Shown in pieces: positions 1-7,373 of a DNA stretch of 11,952 nt. The stretch is from Pseudomonadota bacterium (lineage in GTDB: Bacteria; Pseudomonadota; Alphaproteobacteria; Sphingomonadales; Sphingomonadaceae). The DNA is taken from NCBI GenBank assembly GCA_023422695.1, contig JAFAGN010000123.1, positions 1 to 11,952 of the forward strand. Direction: 5' to 3'. The notes below the pieces were generated by a model, which did no database searches, was not told where the DNA came from, and was given only the letters and a program-made list of their open reading frames with translations. Numbering within the stretch: the first letter of the stretch is position 1; every line of letters starts with the position of its first letter. Both the position numbers and the translations under genes were made by a program.

Positions 1-689
1 TATGACCACTCACGAGAACACTCGCTCCCGACGCTCCGATATCCTCGCTCATCACCGCTCCTCGCAAAGAGCGGCTATCAGCACCCCGCAGCAGCTTCCC
101 GCAAGGTGGCCTTCAGGACACGGTTACGTTGATCGTCATTGGGAGCTCGGTGAAGCGGCGGAATGCCAAGAGGCGGGGCGAGTACCCAATGTTGAAATTG
201 CCGGTGTGACCGCCTGTTAGACGACGATCATCGACGTTGCTTCGCTTGGCTCCGGATACATCATCCGATCTCTCGTTACGATTACATCGAAGATTCGGAT
301 CGGCAGGTCATTGCAACATTGTGCGCTCATGTTGTGCATGGTTTGCAACGCGACCCTTACGAGCTCACTTATGTTGCGCAAGTTGCAGCGTTCTTCTCCA
401 TCGCGCGTTCTATATCAACTCCTGGCGATGTAGGTGGTGTCGGCCCGGTCATACCTGCGGCCCAACGAAGCAGGGATGGCGTTTGTCCCGAGCGAATTTG
501 TCGACGTCAGCAAGACATTGAAACAACGCGCTCGTCGCTTGGGCGGTCTAGGTGCCGCAGTAGCTCGATGGACACTGCCCGAGCACGCCCGAAGCGATCG
601 CCACCTTTTGTCAGCATTCGCGGCGCTTACAGCGATGTGCGCTCTGTCGAGGCATATCATCGTCGTCGATCGCTGGTGAGCGCTGGCGG
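1..689. other. Gene-poor left flank, possible decayed coding DNA
   Basis: This stretch lies downstream of hisF, the last gene of the locus. No open frame has a convincing start, ribosome binding site or recognisable family. On the plus strand, frame 1 reads a protein-like stretch from about 241 to 475 (including YDYIEDSDRQVIATL and DPYELTYVAQVAAFF). Frame 2 then reads another from 434 to 679, with about 64% GC at third codon positions by hand count. This pattern could be one gene broken by a frameshift. I see no terminal inverted repeats, tRNA, or hairpin followed by a T-run. Confidence 0.4.
241..679 (+). pseudogene. Possible frameshifted remnant of an unrecognised gene
   Basis: Frame 1 (about 241-475) encodes a plausible alpha-helical segment containing DRQVIATLCAHVVHGLQ, without a nearby start codon. 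Frame 2 continues with a GTG at 434 and ends at TGA 677-679; it contains FVDVSKTLKQRARRLGG and LLSAFAALTAMCAL. The two pieces overlap between about 434 and 475, as expected after a small insertion or deletion. I do not recognise the family. It runs opposite to the polysaccharide genes, so if it is real it marks the edge of the locus. The call rests only on amino-acid texture and could be chance reading in high-GC DNA. Confidence 0.2.
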
Positions 690-1484
690 CTAGGGCTGGT
701 ACCGCGCGAAGCCTTCGGCGCAGACCTGATCCTTCTTTTCGCTCGGCGGATAGTTGATGAGCACAGCGCGCAGGCCGCCTTTGAAGACGAAAAGGCTCCC
801 CGCCGAGGCGCCGACCGTGCCGCAAGTGCTTATCAACGCGCTGATATCGTCGAGTGACCCGGCGCCGCCGAGGATGGTTAACGGCACCTTGACGCGGGCG
901 CGCATCGCCGCAGCCAGTTCGAGGTCATAGCCTGTCATTGTCCCGTCGCGATCGACCGAGTTGACAACGATCTCGCCCGCGCCGGCGCGTTCGAGTTCTA
1001 CCGCGAGTTCGATCGGGGGGATCGCATGTGGGCGCTTCGCATTATGGGTGACGACTTCGAGTCCCTTGCGGAGCAAGCCGATGCGGGGCCGCACGTCGAT
1101 GACCGCGACGACGCTCTGCCGGCCGATGCGTTCGGCGATTTCCGATAACAGGGCGGGGCGTTCGATCGCAGCCGCACTGAGCGCCACCTTTTCGACCCCG
1201 AGGCTGATGATCCGTTCGGCCTGTTCGATGGTGCTGACGCCGCCGCCGTAGCACAGCGGCATCCGACATTCGGCGGCCAGATTGGCGATCATTCGATAGT
1301 CGGGTTCGGCGCCGTTCACCGTCGCGTCGATGTCCAGCACGACGAGTTCGTCGGCTTCTTTTTCATTGAAGATCTTTACGGCATTGATCGGATCCCCGAC
1401 ATATTTGGGATTCTTGAAGCCGATCGTTTTGACAAGGCCGCCGTCATGGACGAGCAACGTCGGAATGATGCGCGGTCTCAGCAT
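690..1484 (-). CDS. hisF2: HisF-like subunit of acetamidino-sugar synthesis
   Basis: This is a 264-residue (beta/alpha)8-barrel protein of the HisF family. In histidine synthesis HisF takes ammonia from HisH and closes the imidazole ring. The paralogues in polysaccharide loci instead appear to pass ammonia to a WbpG/PseA-type sugar amidotransferase. Visible family marks are RIIPTLLVHDGG at the N-terminus, the phosphate-binding YGGGVST and LGGAGS turns, VVAVIDV and NSVDRDGTMTGYD. In true HisF the first strand reads CLDV with a catalytic aspartate at residue 11; here residue 11 is leucine. The second catalytic aspartate (in VIDV) is kept. Loss of the first is what I expect of the sugar-amidation branch. 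The ATG starts 1 base after the hisH stop, with no clear Shine-Dalgarno sequence, which suggests translational coupling. It is the last gene of the run; no rho-independent terminator is visible after its TAG. Confidence 0.9.
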   Translation of the reverse strand: MLRPRIIPTLLVHDGGLVKTIGFKNPKYVGDPINAVKIFNEKEADELVVLDIDATVNGAEPDYRMIANLAAECRMPLCYGGGVSTIEQAERIISLGVEKVALSAAAIERPALLSEIAERIGRQSVVAVIDVRPRIGLLRKGLEVVTHNAKRPHAIPPIELAVELERAGAGEIVVNSVDRDGTMTGYDLELAAAMRARVKVPLTILGGAGSLDDISALISTCGTVGASAGSLFVFKGGLRAVLINYPPSEKKDQVCAEGFARYQP

Positions 1485-1485
1485 G

Positions 1486-2097
1486 TCAGGTCAACGCAAA
1501 GTTACGGAGCAGAGCCTGCCCCCAATGATGGCTTTTTTCGGGATGAAACTGCACACCGTAGACATTGTCGTTCGACACAGCGCAGCTGAACTGATCTCCA
1601 TATTCCGCGGTGGCAAGGCTGTTCGCTTCGTCGCGACATTCGAAATAGTAGGAATGGAGGAAGTAATAGCGCATGTTTTCAATTCCGGCGAAGAGAACTG
1701 CGCCGGGCCGGCCCTCCACATCATTCCATCCCATGTGCGGCATCGGCAGGTTCTTTGCCCTTTCGAGATTATCAATCTGGCGCACCCGTCCCGGGACCCA
1801 GCCGAGACCGGGGAGGTTTCCCTCGTCACTGCCGTCTGCGAGCATTTGCATGCCAACGCAAATGCCGAGTATGCGAAGATCCGTTGCGGCGATCAGTCGT
1901 TCGACCGGGGCGCGAAAACCTGATGCGTCGAACAGGCTCATTGCACGGTCGAAAGCGCCGACGCCGGGCAAGATGGCGTGGCTGGCGCCCCGCAAGGCGG
2001 CAGGATCGGTCACCCGTTCGGCCGGAATGTTTAACCGTTTGTAGACATTGAGGAACGCCTGGATATTGCCCAGTCCGTAGTCGATGATCTTGATCAT
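1486..2097 (-). CDS. hisH2: HisH-like glutaminase of acetamidino-sugar synthesis
   Basis: This is a 203-residue class I glutamine amidotransferase. It hydrolyses glutamine and passes ammonia to its HisF partner, encoded just downstream. The catalytic triad is visible: C80 in GICVGMQ, and H185 and E187 in QFHPEKS. DYGLGN near the N-terminus, LPGVGAF and MGWND are also typical of HisH. I chose the ATG at 2097, giving MIKIIDYGLGN, which is the usual family N-terminus. The frame is open upstream to 2160, but those 21 residues are arginine-rich and lie inside the preceding gene. The start overlaps the wbpG stop by four bases (ATGA). The position between a WbpG homologue and hisF, with no other his genes nearby, argues for sugar amidation rather than histidine synthesis. 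Confidence 0.92.
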   Translation of the reverse strand: MIKIIDYGLGNIQAFLNVYKRLNIPAERVTDPAALRGASHAILPGVGAFDRAMSLFDASGFRAPVERLIAATDLRILGICVGMQMLADGSDEGNLPGLGWVPGRVRQIDNLERAKNLPMPHMGWNDVEGRPGAVLFAGIENMRYYFLHSYYFECRDEANSLATAEYGDQFSCAVSNDNVYGVQFHPEKSHHWGQALLRNFALT

Positions 2098-3248
2098 CTG
2101 AAAAGTCGCTTTTCTATTCCCAGCAGACGCATCGCGGAGGCGCCGACGCCGATCGCCCAACGCTTGTTCGGATAGTCGTGATAGGTCTTGTTCTCTCCCT
2201 CGAAAATCGCCTGTAGCTCATCGACCGTCATGTCGAGTTTGTTGGCAACGAATTCGAATTCCTGTTTGACGAAATGATCGTCCAGTTCGGGTCGCGAGAT
2301 GCGGGCGAGCGCCGCTTCACGCGTCAACTGACCGGTCATGATCAGGCTGGATAAATGGGCGCGGCGCTTTTCATAGCCGAATTTGCGCGGCATCCAGAAA
2401 TCTTCGTAGAATCGGGTGAAGCGCGATTCATGATGTTTGTGCTGAAACCGCTGCCAACCGAACCGTCTCTCCAGTTCAGCTTCGGCTTCGGCCTTGATAT
2501 AAGGGACTAGGTTCAGCGGTTTAACCACCTGCATTCGTAGCACGCGCTGATACCAGATCTTGTAGGTCATGATGTCGACGAGCGGGAAGGTCTTGAGCTT
2601 GCGCTTGCCGAACCGCTTGTGAATTCCTTTGAACAAGCGTTTGTCGATACCGGGGTATCCGCCCCACTCTTCGGGCTCGCGACAACATTCCGTCGAATAG
2701 TTCGCGCCGGTGATCACATATTTTATTCCCTGATTACGGGCATATTTATACAGTGCGGAAAAGAAGGCGCCATCCTGCGGCAGGTCTTGGTCCGATATCT
2801 GGGATTTCAGGAACGCAGTTTGCAGATCCTTCATTTCCTGCCAGTTCACCACCTCGGTGAATAACTCAAGCCTAAGCCCATCGACCAGCTTTTCGATGTT
2901 GCCGACCGCCTGATCGGTGTTCCAGCCTGCGTCGACGTGGAAGAGCAGGGGGCGCAGCCCCATCCGCTCGCACGCGATGAGGGTCGCGTAAGAACTGTCG
3001 AGACCACCGCTAAGCCCGATGATACAGTCGAAATCCTTGCCCTCGCCGGCTTTGCGGATGTCGGCGGCGATCCGATCAAGTTCGCGGGCGCCCTTCTCAT
3101 CGGTGTGCCAGGTGGGTCGGATATGTTCGTCGAAGTTGGCGCAATATTCGCACAGCCCGGTGTGGTCGAAAGCAATATTCGGGTCTGAGGTGTCCATGAT
3201 GCACCGTGTGCAAATCTGATAGGGTGCGTCGGCCAGCTTACTGGGCAT
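2094..3248 (-). CDS. wbpG: N-acetyl sugar amidotransferase (WbpG family)
   Basis: This is a 384-residue cytosolic PP-loop ATP pyrophosphatase of the WbpG/PseA/LfnA type. These enzymes adenylate the N-acetyl group of a nucleotide-linked or free amino sugar and replace its oxygen with ammonia, giving an acetamidino group. The ammonia comes from the dedicated HisH/HisF pair encoded next to it. Four cysteines at 13, 16, 33 and 36 (CTRC and CEYC) look like an N-terminal zinc ribbon. The PP-loop is SGGLDSS at residues 80-86. Further family marks are FHVDAGWNTD, TGANYSTEC and the C-terminal HDYPNKRWAIG. Length is normal for the family. The ATG at 3248 follows an 85-base gap and has only a weak purine-rich stretch upstream. 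The exact sugar cannot be read here, because the genes making its precursor (WbpA/B/E/D-like, or the sialic-acid-like sets) are not in the window. Confidence 0.92.
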   Translation of the reverse strand: MPSKLADAPYQICTRCIMDTSDPNIAFDHTGLCEYCANFDEHIRPTWHTDEKGARELDRIAADIRKAGEGKDFDCIIGLSGGLDSSYATLIACERMGLRPLLFHVDAGWNTDQAVGNIEKLVDGLRLELFTEVVNWQEMKDLQTAFLKSQISDQDLPQDGAFFSALYKYARNQGIKYVITGANYSTECCREPEEWGGYPGIDKRLFKGIHKRFGKRKLKTFPLVDIMTYKIWYQRVLRMQVVKPLNLVPYIKAEAEAELERRFGWQRFQHKHHESRFTRFYEDFWMPRKFGYEKRRAHLSSLIMTGQLTREAALARISRPELDDHFVKQEFEFVANKLDMTVDELQAIFEGENKTYHDYPNKRWAIGVGASAMRLLGIEKRLFR

Positions 3249-3333
3249 CTGAATTGAAACTTTCGTGAATCGACTTAGGGGTGAAGGGACTGCCTTAGCG
3301 CCTAGCCAAGATCTGGCGCGTACGCAAAGTGAG
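3249..3333. other. 85-base gap before the amidotransferase module
   Basis: This gap separates the SDR gene from wbpG and is one of only two large gaps in the run. On the minus strand it holds a weak imperfect stem, CTTGGC and GCTAAG around a short loop near 3293-3309, with no T-run after it. I found no -10/-35 pair with good spacing. It could carry a non-canonical promoter or simply mark a join between two modules. Confidence 0.35.
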
Positions 3334-4239
3334 CTATAGAGATTTTTCGAAATGATCGGAAGGCGCGGCGACCGTCATTTCATTGATCATCAAAGCAGTG
3401 GCGGTGCGCTCAAGCCAACGCTGCGGGGGGGGGGCGACAAAGGCGCGCATAAGTTCGATATCGGCGATCAGGCAATCTTGGTCGACCGCGCGGCGGGGCA
3501 GGGCGCCGAATTGAAGGAGGGCGGGGTCGGCCCCGAGGATATCGGCCACCGTCAGGCAAACGTCGGCGACCTGCACGCCTTGTCCGGTGCCGATGTTAAC
3601 GATAGCCGACGCATTATCGCGCGATACTGCGCTTAATGCGATCAGCGCGGTGCAAACATCGTCGATATGAATGAAGTCGCGGATCTGCCTGCCGTCGCTC
3701 AACGGCACGATGTCGCCGGCGCGCAGTTTTTCGATCAGCGTCGGAAGTAATCGTGTTCGACTTTCACCGGGACCATAGACGCCAAACAGACGCGCTGCGC
3801 GAATGTCGATTCCGGACACCGCGCGCAGGCTGACTGCAAGGCTGGTGCCGGCGAATTTGGCGCAGCCATATGCGGTGTCGGGGGTGCATTTTTCTTGTTC
3901 GCGCAAAACTCCCGATCGGCCATACTCCGCCATGCTGCCCGTATAAACGAGCGTCGCATCCGTCGGCATTGCGTAGGCGAGGTTGCCCAGCATGAGCTGT
4001 TCGTCCGCAACACGCGACCAATCCTCGGCCGTGGCGCCAGGTGGCGGCGACGCGAAATGAAAGATCCGCGTCGGGCGCAGGTCGTCCAAGACTGACTGTA
4101 CCGCCACAGCGTCGCGCAGATCGCCGTGCGCGCGCGTCCAGCCGAAGACGTTGCAATCGCTGTTCCGCAGATGCTCGACAAGCCGTCGACCGATAAAGCC
4201 CGACGCTCCGGTAACCAATATATCGCTGTTGCCCGCCAC
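3334..4239 (-). CDS. NAD(P)-dependent sugar epimerase/reductase (extended SDR)
   Basis: This is a 301-residue short-chain dehydrogenase/reductase of the nucleotide-sugar epimerase/dehydratase family. The Rossmann motif TGASGFIG occupies residues 10-17. A catalytic serine candidate, S102, lies in YTGSMAEYG, and the YxxxK pair is Y124/K128. RDFIHIDDV and NIGTGQG further on are typical of sugar-nucleotide SDRs. Because it follows the genes making CDP-4-keto-6-deoxyglucose, the likeliest role is a 4-ketoreductase or epimerase finishing that sugar, as RfbJ or RfbS do in other loci. The substrate is inferred from context only. It starts with GTG directly after the TAA of the glycosyltransferase (TAAGTG), behind a strong AGAGGGG. 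Codons 271-273 are three prolines encoded by a run of ten C on the coding strand. Loss or gain of one base there would end the protein about 20 residues early. Confidence 0.8.
   Translation of the reverse strand: MAGNSDILVTGASGFIGRRLVEHLRNSDCNVFGWTRAHGDLRDAVAVQSVLDDLRPTRIFHFASPPPGATAEDWSRVADEQLMLGNLAYAMPTDATLVYTGSMAEYGRSGVLREQEKCTPDTAYGCAKFAGTSLAVSLRAVSGIDIRAARLFGVYGPGESRTRLLPTLIEKLRAGDIVPLSDGRQIRDFIHIDDVCTALIALSAVSRDNASAIVNIGTGQGVQVADVCLTVADILGADPALLQFGALPRRAVDQDCLIADIELMRAFVAPPPQRWLERTATALMINEMTVAAPSDHFEKSL
3425..3434 (+). repeat. Homopolymer of ten G (C on the coding strand)
   Basis: Ten consecutive G lie inside the 3' part of the SDR gene. By hand translation, nine bases would lead to a stop about 15 codons after the run, and eleven to a stop five codons after it. 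Runs of this length can slip during replication and act as phase-variation switches in other bacteria. They are also classic sequencing-error sites. As written, the frame is intact. Confidence 0.95.
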
Positions 4240-5445
4240 TTACCCCTCTTCTTTGCCGCGCAAGCCACCGGAATAGGCTCCTTCGAGCAGCTCGGCCACC
4301 CGGTCCCATGTATATCGCTGTTTGAACAGCGACCGAGCGTTAGCGCCCATCGTCTGCAGTTCGGGGTCGGTCAGCGACAAAAGTTTCCGCAGGCCTGTCT
4401 CGATGCTGGCGGGATTGGGGTCAACGACAAATCCGGCACCTTCGGATTCAACTAGTGGGAGATGGCAGTAACGGGTGATGAGCGATGGCTTCGCATGGGC
4501 GAGCGCCTCGGTCAGCGCGACCGAAAAACCTTCAGCGTGCGAAGGAAGGACGAAGATATCGCACAGCGAATAGAGAAAATGGCTTTCGGGGCCGGTCAGG
4601 CTGGTGGTCAGAACGATGCGGTCGGGATCGGGACATTCGGCGACCAGTTTTTTGACCATAGCGCCATACGCCTCGTCCTTCATGATCCCGGCGATCAGTA
4701 AGCCGACGCCCGGAAAATCGGATACAACGGCGTTGAACGCCCTGACGAGCATATCCAGTCCCTTTTCCGGGTGGATGCGGCTGTAAAATAGCAGCGATCG
4801 GCTCCAGCTGCGAAACTGCGGCGCGATTTTCGCCAACCGTTCACGAGAAGCTGCCGAGGCGGGGGTCTCTCCAATGTTCCCTTCGACACCGTTGGGGATG
4901 AATATCTTTCGCATCGCGGGAACTGGATCCCAGCTTTCGGTATCCTCGGTCTCACTGCCGAAGATTATGCCGTCGGCGTTCCGGAAAACAGGGCGGAATC
5001 CGAGCAGCCTGATCGCGGCGTGCTTCTTTAGCCATTTCGCTCGCGACGACGACATTGCGCGTCGATCGAGGAGGCCGTGCGTGGAGATGAAGTAGGGTTT
5101 GCCTGTCCGCCGAGCAATCTTGGCTGCTGCTAGCAGGATGGGCGACCAGAAACCGTGAACATGCAATATGTCGGCAGCGCCAATCGCCTCCGTTACGTCC
5201 GGATCGACGGCCTGCAGTCCCAACAGATGTTGGAGGCCAAAGGGTCCGCAGAGCTTTAGATCAACGCCGCTGTCGAGCATGGGCTTCCACGTTCGGCGAA
5301 CATCCTCCTCGTCACCGGGGCTTAGCGTGGACAATACCGTGACATCCAAACCACGCGCGCGTAGGGCTATCGCAGAACCGGCCACGACTGCGGGCGGGCC
5401 GCCTTCTCGTGGATGCATTCCGTCGATGACCAGCAATATCCGCAT
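4240..5445 (-). CDS. Family 4 glycosyltransferase (GT-B fold)
   Basis: This is a 401-residue cytosolic or membrane-associated retaining glycosyltransferase of the GT4/WcaI-like type. It would add one sugar to the lipid-linked repeat unit. The N-terminal domain opens with MRILLVIDGMHPREGG, whose glycine-rich loop is common in GT4, followed by LHVHGFWSP. The linker carries IPNGV. The C-terminal nucleotide-sugar domain shows FYSRIHPEKGLDML, LTGPE and the EX7E pair at E305 and E313 in HAEGFSVALTEALA. Donor and acceptor cannot be told from sequence; the CDP-sugar genes on both sides make that sugar a reasonable guess for the donor. The ATG lies one base after the stop of the dehydratase gene, with no clear Shine-Dalgarno, so coupling is likely. 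It is the only glycosyltransferase in the window, so others must lie outside it. Confidence 0.92.
   Translation of the reverse strand: MRILLVIDGMHPREGGPPAVVAGSAIALRARGLDVTVLSTLSPGDEEDVRRTWKPMLDSGVDLKLCGPFGLQHLLGLQAVDPDVTEAIGAADILHVHGFWSPILLAAAKIARRTGKPYFISTHGLLDRRAMSSSRAKWLKKHAAIRLLGFRPVFRNADGIIFGSETEDTESWDPVPAMRKIFIPNGVEGNIGETPASAASRERLAKIAPQFRSWSRSLLFYSRIHPEKGLDMLVRAFNAVVSDFPGVGLLIAGIMKDEAYGAMVKKLVAECPDPDRIVLTTSLTGPESHFLYSLCDIFVLPSHAEGFSVALTEALAHAKPSLITRYCHLPLVESEGAGFVVDPNPASIETGLRKLLSLTDPELQTMGANARSLFKQRYTWDRVAELLEGAYSGGLRGKEEG
4243..4249 (-). promoter_or_regulatory. Ribosome binding site for the SDR gene
   Basis: AGAGGGG lies at the end of the preceding glycosyltransferase gene, three bases before the GTG at 4239, with only the TAA stop between. 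It supports the GTG as the true start and suggests coupled translation. Confidence 0.6.
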
Positions 5446-5446
5446 G

Positions 5447-6553
5447 TCAGTCGGCCAAACTCACGCCGATTTTACGTTCGACCATCACCCGTTCGAAAGC
5501 ATCGATCTGAGCGAGCGTCTTGTCGCGAAGGTCGGCCGGATTCGCTAGCCACGTCTTGTACCAATCCACCGTTTGCTCAACGAGCGTTTCGAGGTGCCAG
5601 CAAGGCTTCCAGTGGAGTAGGCCGATTGCCTTGTCGCAATTGAGCGAGAGCAAGGCCGCTTCTTTGGGGTGCGGCCCCTTCGTCATCGATGATGATGCGC
5701 CATCGCCCCATTGCTGCGCTATGAGCCGGACGATCTTTCCGACCGGCTGGACGTCGGCGGCGGCAGGTCCAAAGTTCCATCCCGAACAATAGGCGTCGCC
5801 ATCGGTCGAAATGAGTTGGGCGCCGAGCAATAGGTATCCTCCCAGCGGTTCGAGCACATGCTGCCAAGGACGGGTGGCGCCGGGATGACGCAACGCAACC
5901 TGTTGCCCCGCCGAAAACGCGCGAACGCAATCGGGAACGATTCTGTCCTTTGCCCAGTCGCCGCCACCGATGACATTGCCAGCGCGCGCCGAGGCGAGTT
6001 TCACCGGGCTGTCGGGGCCGAAATAACTGCGCCGCCACGACGCGACCACGAGCTCGGTCGCGCCTTTGCTCATGCTGTACGGATCATGGCCGCCCATCGG
6101 GTCGTCTTCGCGATATCCCCAGATCCATTCGCGATTCTCGTAACATTTGTCGGAGGTGACGACGACGATGGCGCAAGGTGCGTCGAGCGCCCGAACTGAC
6201 TCAAGCACATTGGCCGTGCCCACGATGTTGGTCGTCACCGTGGCGAGAGGATCGTCATAGGATTGACGCACGATCGGTTGGGCGGCGAGATGGAACACCA
6301 CCTCGGGTCGAAACCGGTGCACGAAATCGTTGAGATCGGCCAAATCGCGGATGTCCCCGATGTGATGATCGATGCCATTGGCTACGCCGCACAGATCAAA
6401 CATCGCGGGATCGGTTGGCGGCGCGAGCGAAAAGCCCGCCACCTCCGCACCTAGCCGCTCAAGCCACAGGGTCAGCCAGCTTCCTTTGAAACCTGTATGG
6501 CCGGTGACAAGCACGCGCTTGCCACGGAATATCTGCAGGAATTCGGGCGTCAT
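5447..6553 (-). CDS. rfbG: CDP-glucose 4,6-dehydratase
   Basis: This is a 368-residue extended SDR that converts CDP-D-glucose to CDP-4-keto-6-deoxy-D-glucose using bound NAD. The nucleotide-binding loop GHTGFKG at residues 18-24 (with the VTG just before it) is the hallmark of this subfamily. The active site shows TSDKCY at 133-138 (threonine, aspartate and lysine) and YSMSK at 159-163. HPGATRPWQHVLEPL is a conserved later segment. Length is normal. I chose ATG at 6553, which overlaps the stop of the cytidylyltransferase gene by four bases (ATGA) and follows AAGG about ten bases upstream; a TTG two codons earlier is less likely. It is paired with rfbF as in O-antigen loci making dideoxyhexoses or other CDP-6-deoxy sugars. 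No 3-dehydrase (RfbH/DdhC) is seen in the window. Confidence 0.95.
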   Translation of the reverse strand: MTPEFLQIFRGKRVLVTGHTGFKGSWLTLWLERLGAEVAGFSLAPPTDPAMFDLCGVANGIDHHIGDIRDLADLNDFVHRFRPEVVFHLAAQPIVRQSYDDPLATVTTNIVGTANVLESVRALDAPCAIVVVTSDKCYENREWIWGYREDDPMGGHDPYSMSKGATELVVASWRRSYFGPDSPVKLASARAGNVIGGGDWAKDRIVPDCVRAFSAGQQVALRHPGATRPWQHVLEPLGGYLLLGAQLISTDGDAYCSGWNFGPAAADVQPVGKIVRLIAQQWGDGASSSMTKGPHPKEAALLSLNCDKAIGLLHWKPCWHLETLVEQTVDWYKTWLANPADLRDKTLAQIDAFERVMVERKIGVSLAD

Positions 6554-7329
6554 TGCCAAGGCACCTTGGGGCCGCTGGCCAGCTTCTCAAGCAATTCCCA
6601 ATCGCGCGCGGTATCCATGCATTGCCAAAAACCATGATGCGCGAACATCATCAGTTCCCCGTCGAGCGCTGCGCGTTCGAGCGGCGCGCGTTCGAGCATG
6701 ATATTGTCGGCGTCGGGACCTTCGCAATAACGGCGGACAAACTCGCGATCGAGCACCATGAAGCCGCCGTTGATATAGCGGTTGGTCTCTTCGGGCTTTT
6801 CTTTCAGTTCGGCAACGCGGCTGCCATCGAGGTCGAGTTCGCCGAAGCGCCCTGGAGGCGCCACGCCGGTGATTGTTGCGAGGCGGCCATTCTGGTTGTG
6901 AAATGCGAGCAACTTCGAAAGATCGATGTCCGACAGGCCATCGCCGTAGGTAAGGAAAAATGGGCCTTCGGGTTCGAGATAGCGGGCAACGCGCGCAATC
7001 CTGCCGGCGGTCTGGGTCTCAGCACCGGTGTCGGCGATTGTCACCGTCCAATCCTCATCACCGCCCCCAAGGAATTCGACTTCACCGGTACGGGTATTCA
7101 CCCGCATGTCGCCACCATAAAGCTTTGAATGGAAGAAATATTGCTTGATCATCTCGGACAGATGACCGGCGCACAAGATGAAATCGGTATGTCCCTGCCG
7201 CGCATAGCTGTTCATGATGTGCCACAGGATGGGGCGACCGTCGATTTCGACGAGCGGCTTGGGCAGTCGCCGGCCGGTCAATTCGCCGAGACGCGTACCC
7301 TTGCCTCCGCATAGCAGCACAACCTTCAC
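6550..7329 (-). CDS. rfbF: Glucose-1-phosphate cytidylyltransferase
   Basis: This is a nucleotidyltransferase of about 259 residues that makes CDP-glucose from CTP and glucose 1-phosphate, the first step of CDP-6-deoxyhexose synthesis. The nucleotide-binding signature LCGGKGTRL is at residues 6-14, followed by RRLPKPLVEIDG. FLTYGDGLSDID holds the metal-binding aspartate region, and INGGFMVLD and GFWQCMDT are characteristic of RfbF. The frame is open to a GTG at 7353, but the family normally begins at MKVV. I place the start at GTG 7329 because an AGGA lies nine bases before it; GTG at 7335 is the alternative. A plausible sigma-70-type promoter lies just upstream, so this gene may head its own transcript. 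Its TGA overlaps the rfbG start. Confidence 0.95.
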   Translation of the reverse strand: MKVVLLCGGKGTRLGELTGRRLPKPLVEIDGRPILWHIMNSYARQGHTDFILCAGHLSEMIKQYFFHSKLYGGDMRVNTRTGEVEFLGGGDEDWTVTIADTGAETQTAGRIARVARYLEPEGPFFLTYGDGLSDIDLSKLLAFHNQNGRLATITGVAPPGRFGELDLDGSRVAELKEKPEETNRYINGGFMVLDREFVRRYCEGPDADNIMLERAPLERAALDGELMMFAHHGFWQCMDTARDWELLEKLASGPKVPWQ

Positions 7330-7338
7330 GTTCACTTT

Positions 7339-7342
7339 TCCT
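7339..7342 (-). promoter_or_regulatory. Ribosome binding site choosing the rfbF start
   Basis: AGGA in the context GAAAGGAAAA lies nine bases before GTG 7329 and only three before GTG 7335. The spacing favours 7329, which also gives the family-typical N-terminus MKVVLLCGG. Confidence 0.55.
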
Positions 7343-7373
7343 TTCAGTCGCACCGATTGTGCGTCAACCTGTT

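Noticed and set aside
671..689. Repeated CGCTGG after hisF as a terminator
   Set aside because: The copies are direct, not inverted, and no T-run follows on the minus strand, so no stem-loop terminator forms.
1330..1923. 197-codon open frame on the plus strand opposite hisF and hisH
   Set aside because: It spans the junction of two solid minus-strand genes in antisense, with no family motif.
690..2097. hisH and hisF as histidine biosynthesis genes
   Set aside because: No other his genes are present, they follow wbpG with overlap, and HisF lacks the catalytic aspartate at residue 11.
6671..6697. A 12-base direct repeat (GCGCGTTCGAGC) spaced 15 bases apart in rfbF
   Set aside because: It encodes LERAPLERA, which corresponds to a conserved stretch of the family, so it looks like ordinary coding sequence.
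6553..7128. 191-codon open frame on the plus strand opposite rfbF
   Set aside because: It is antisense shadow reading of a well-supported gene with no start signal of its own.
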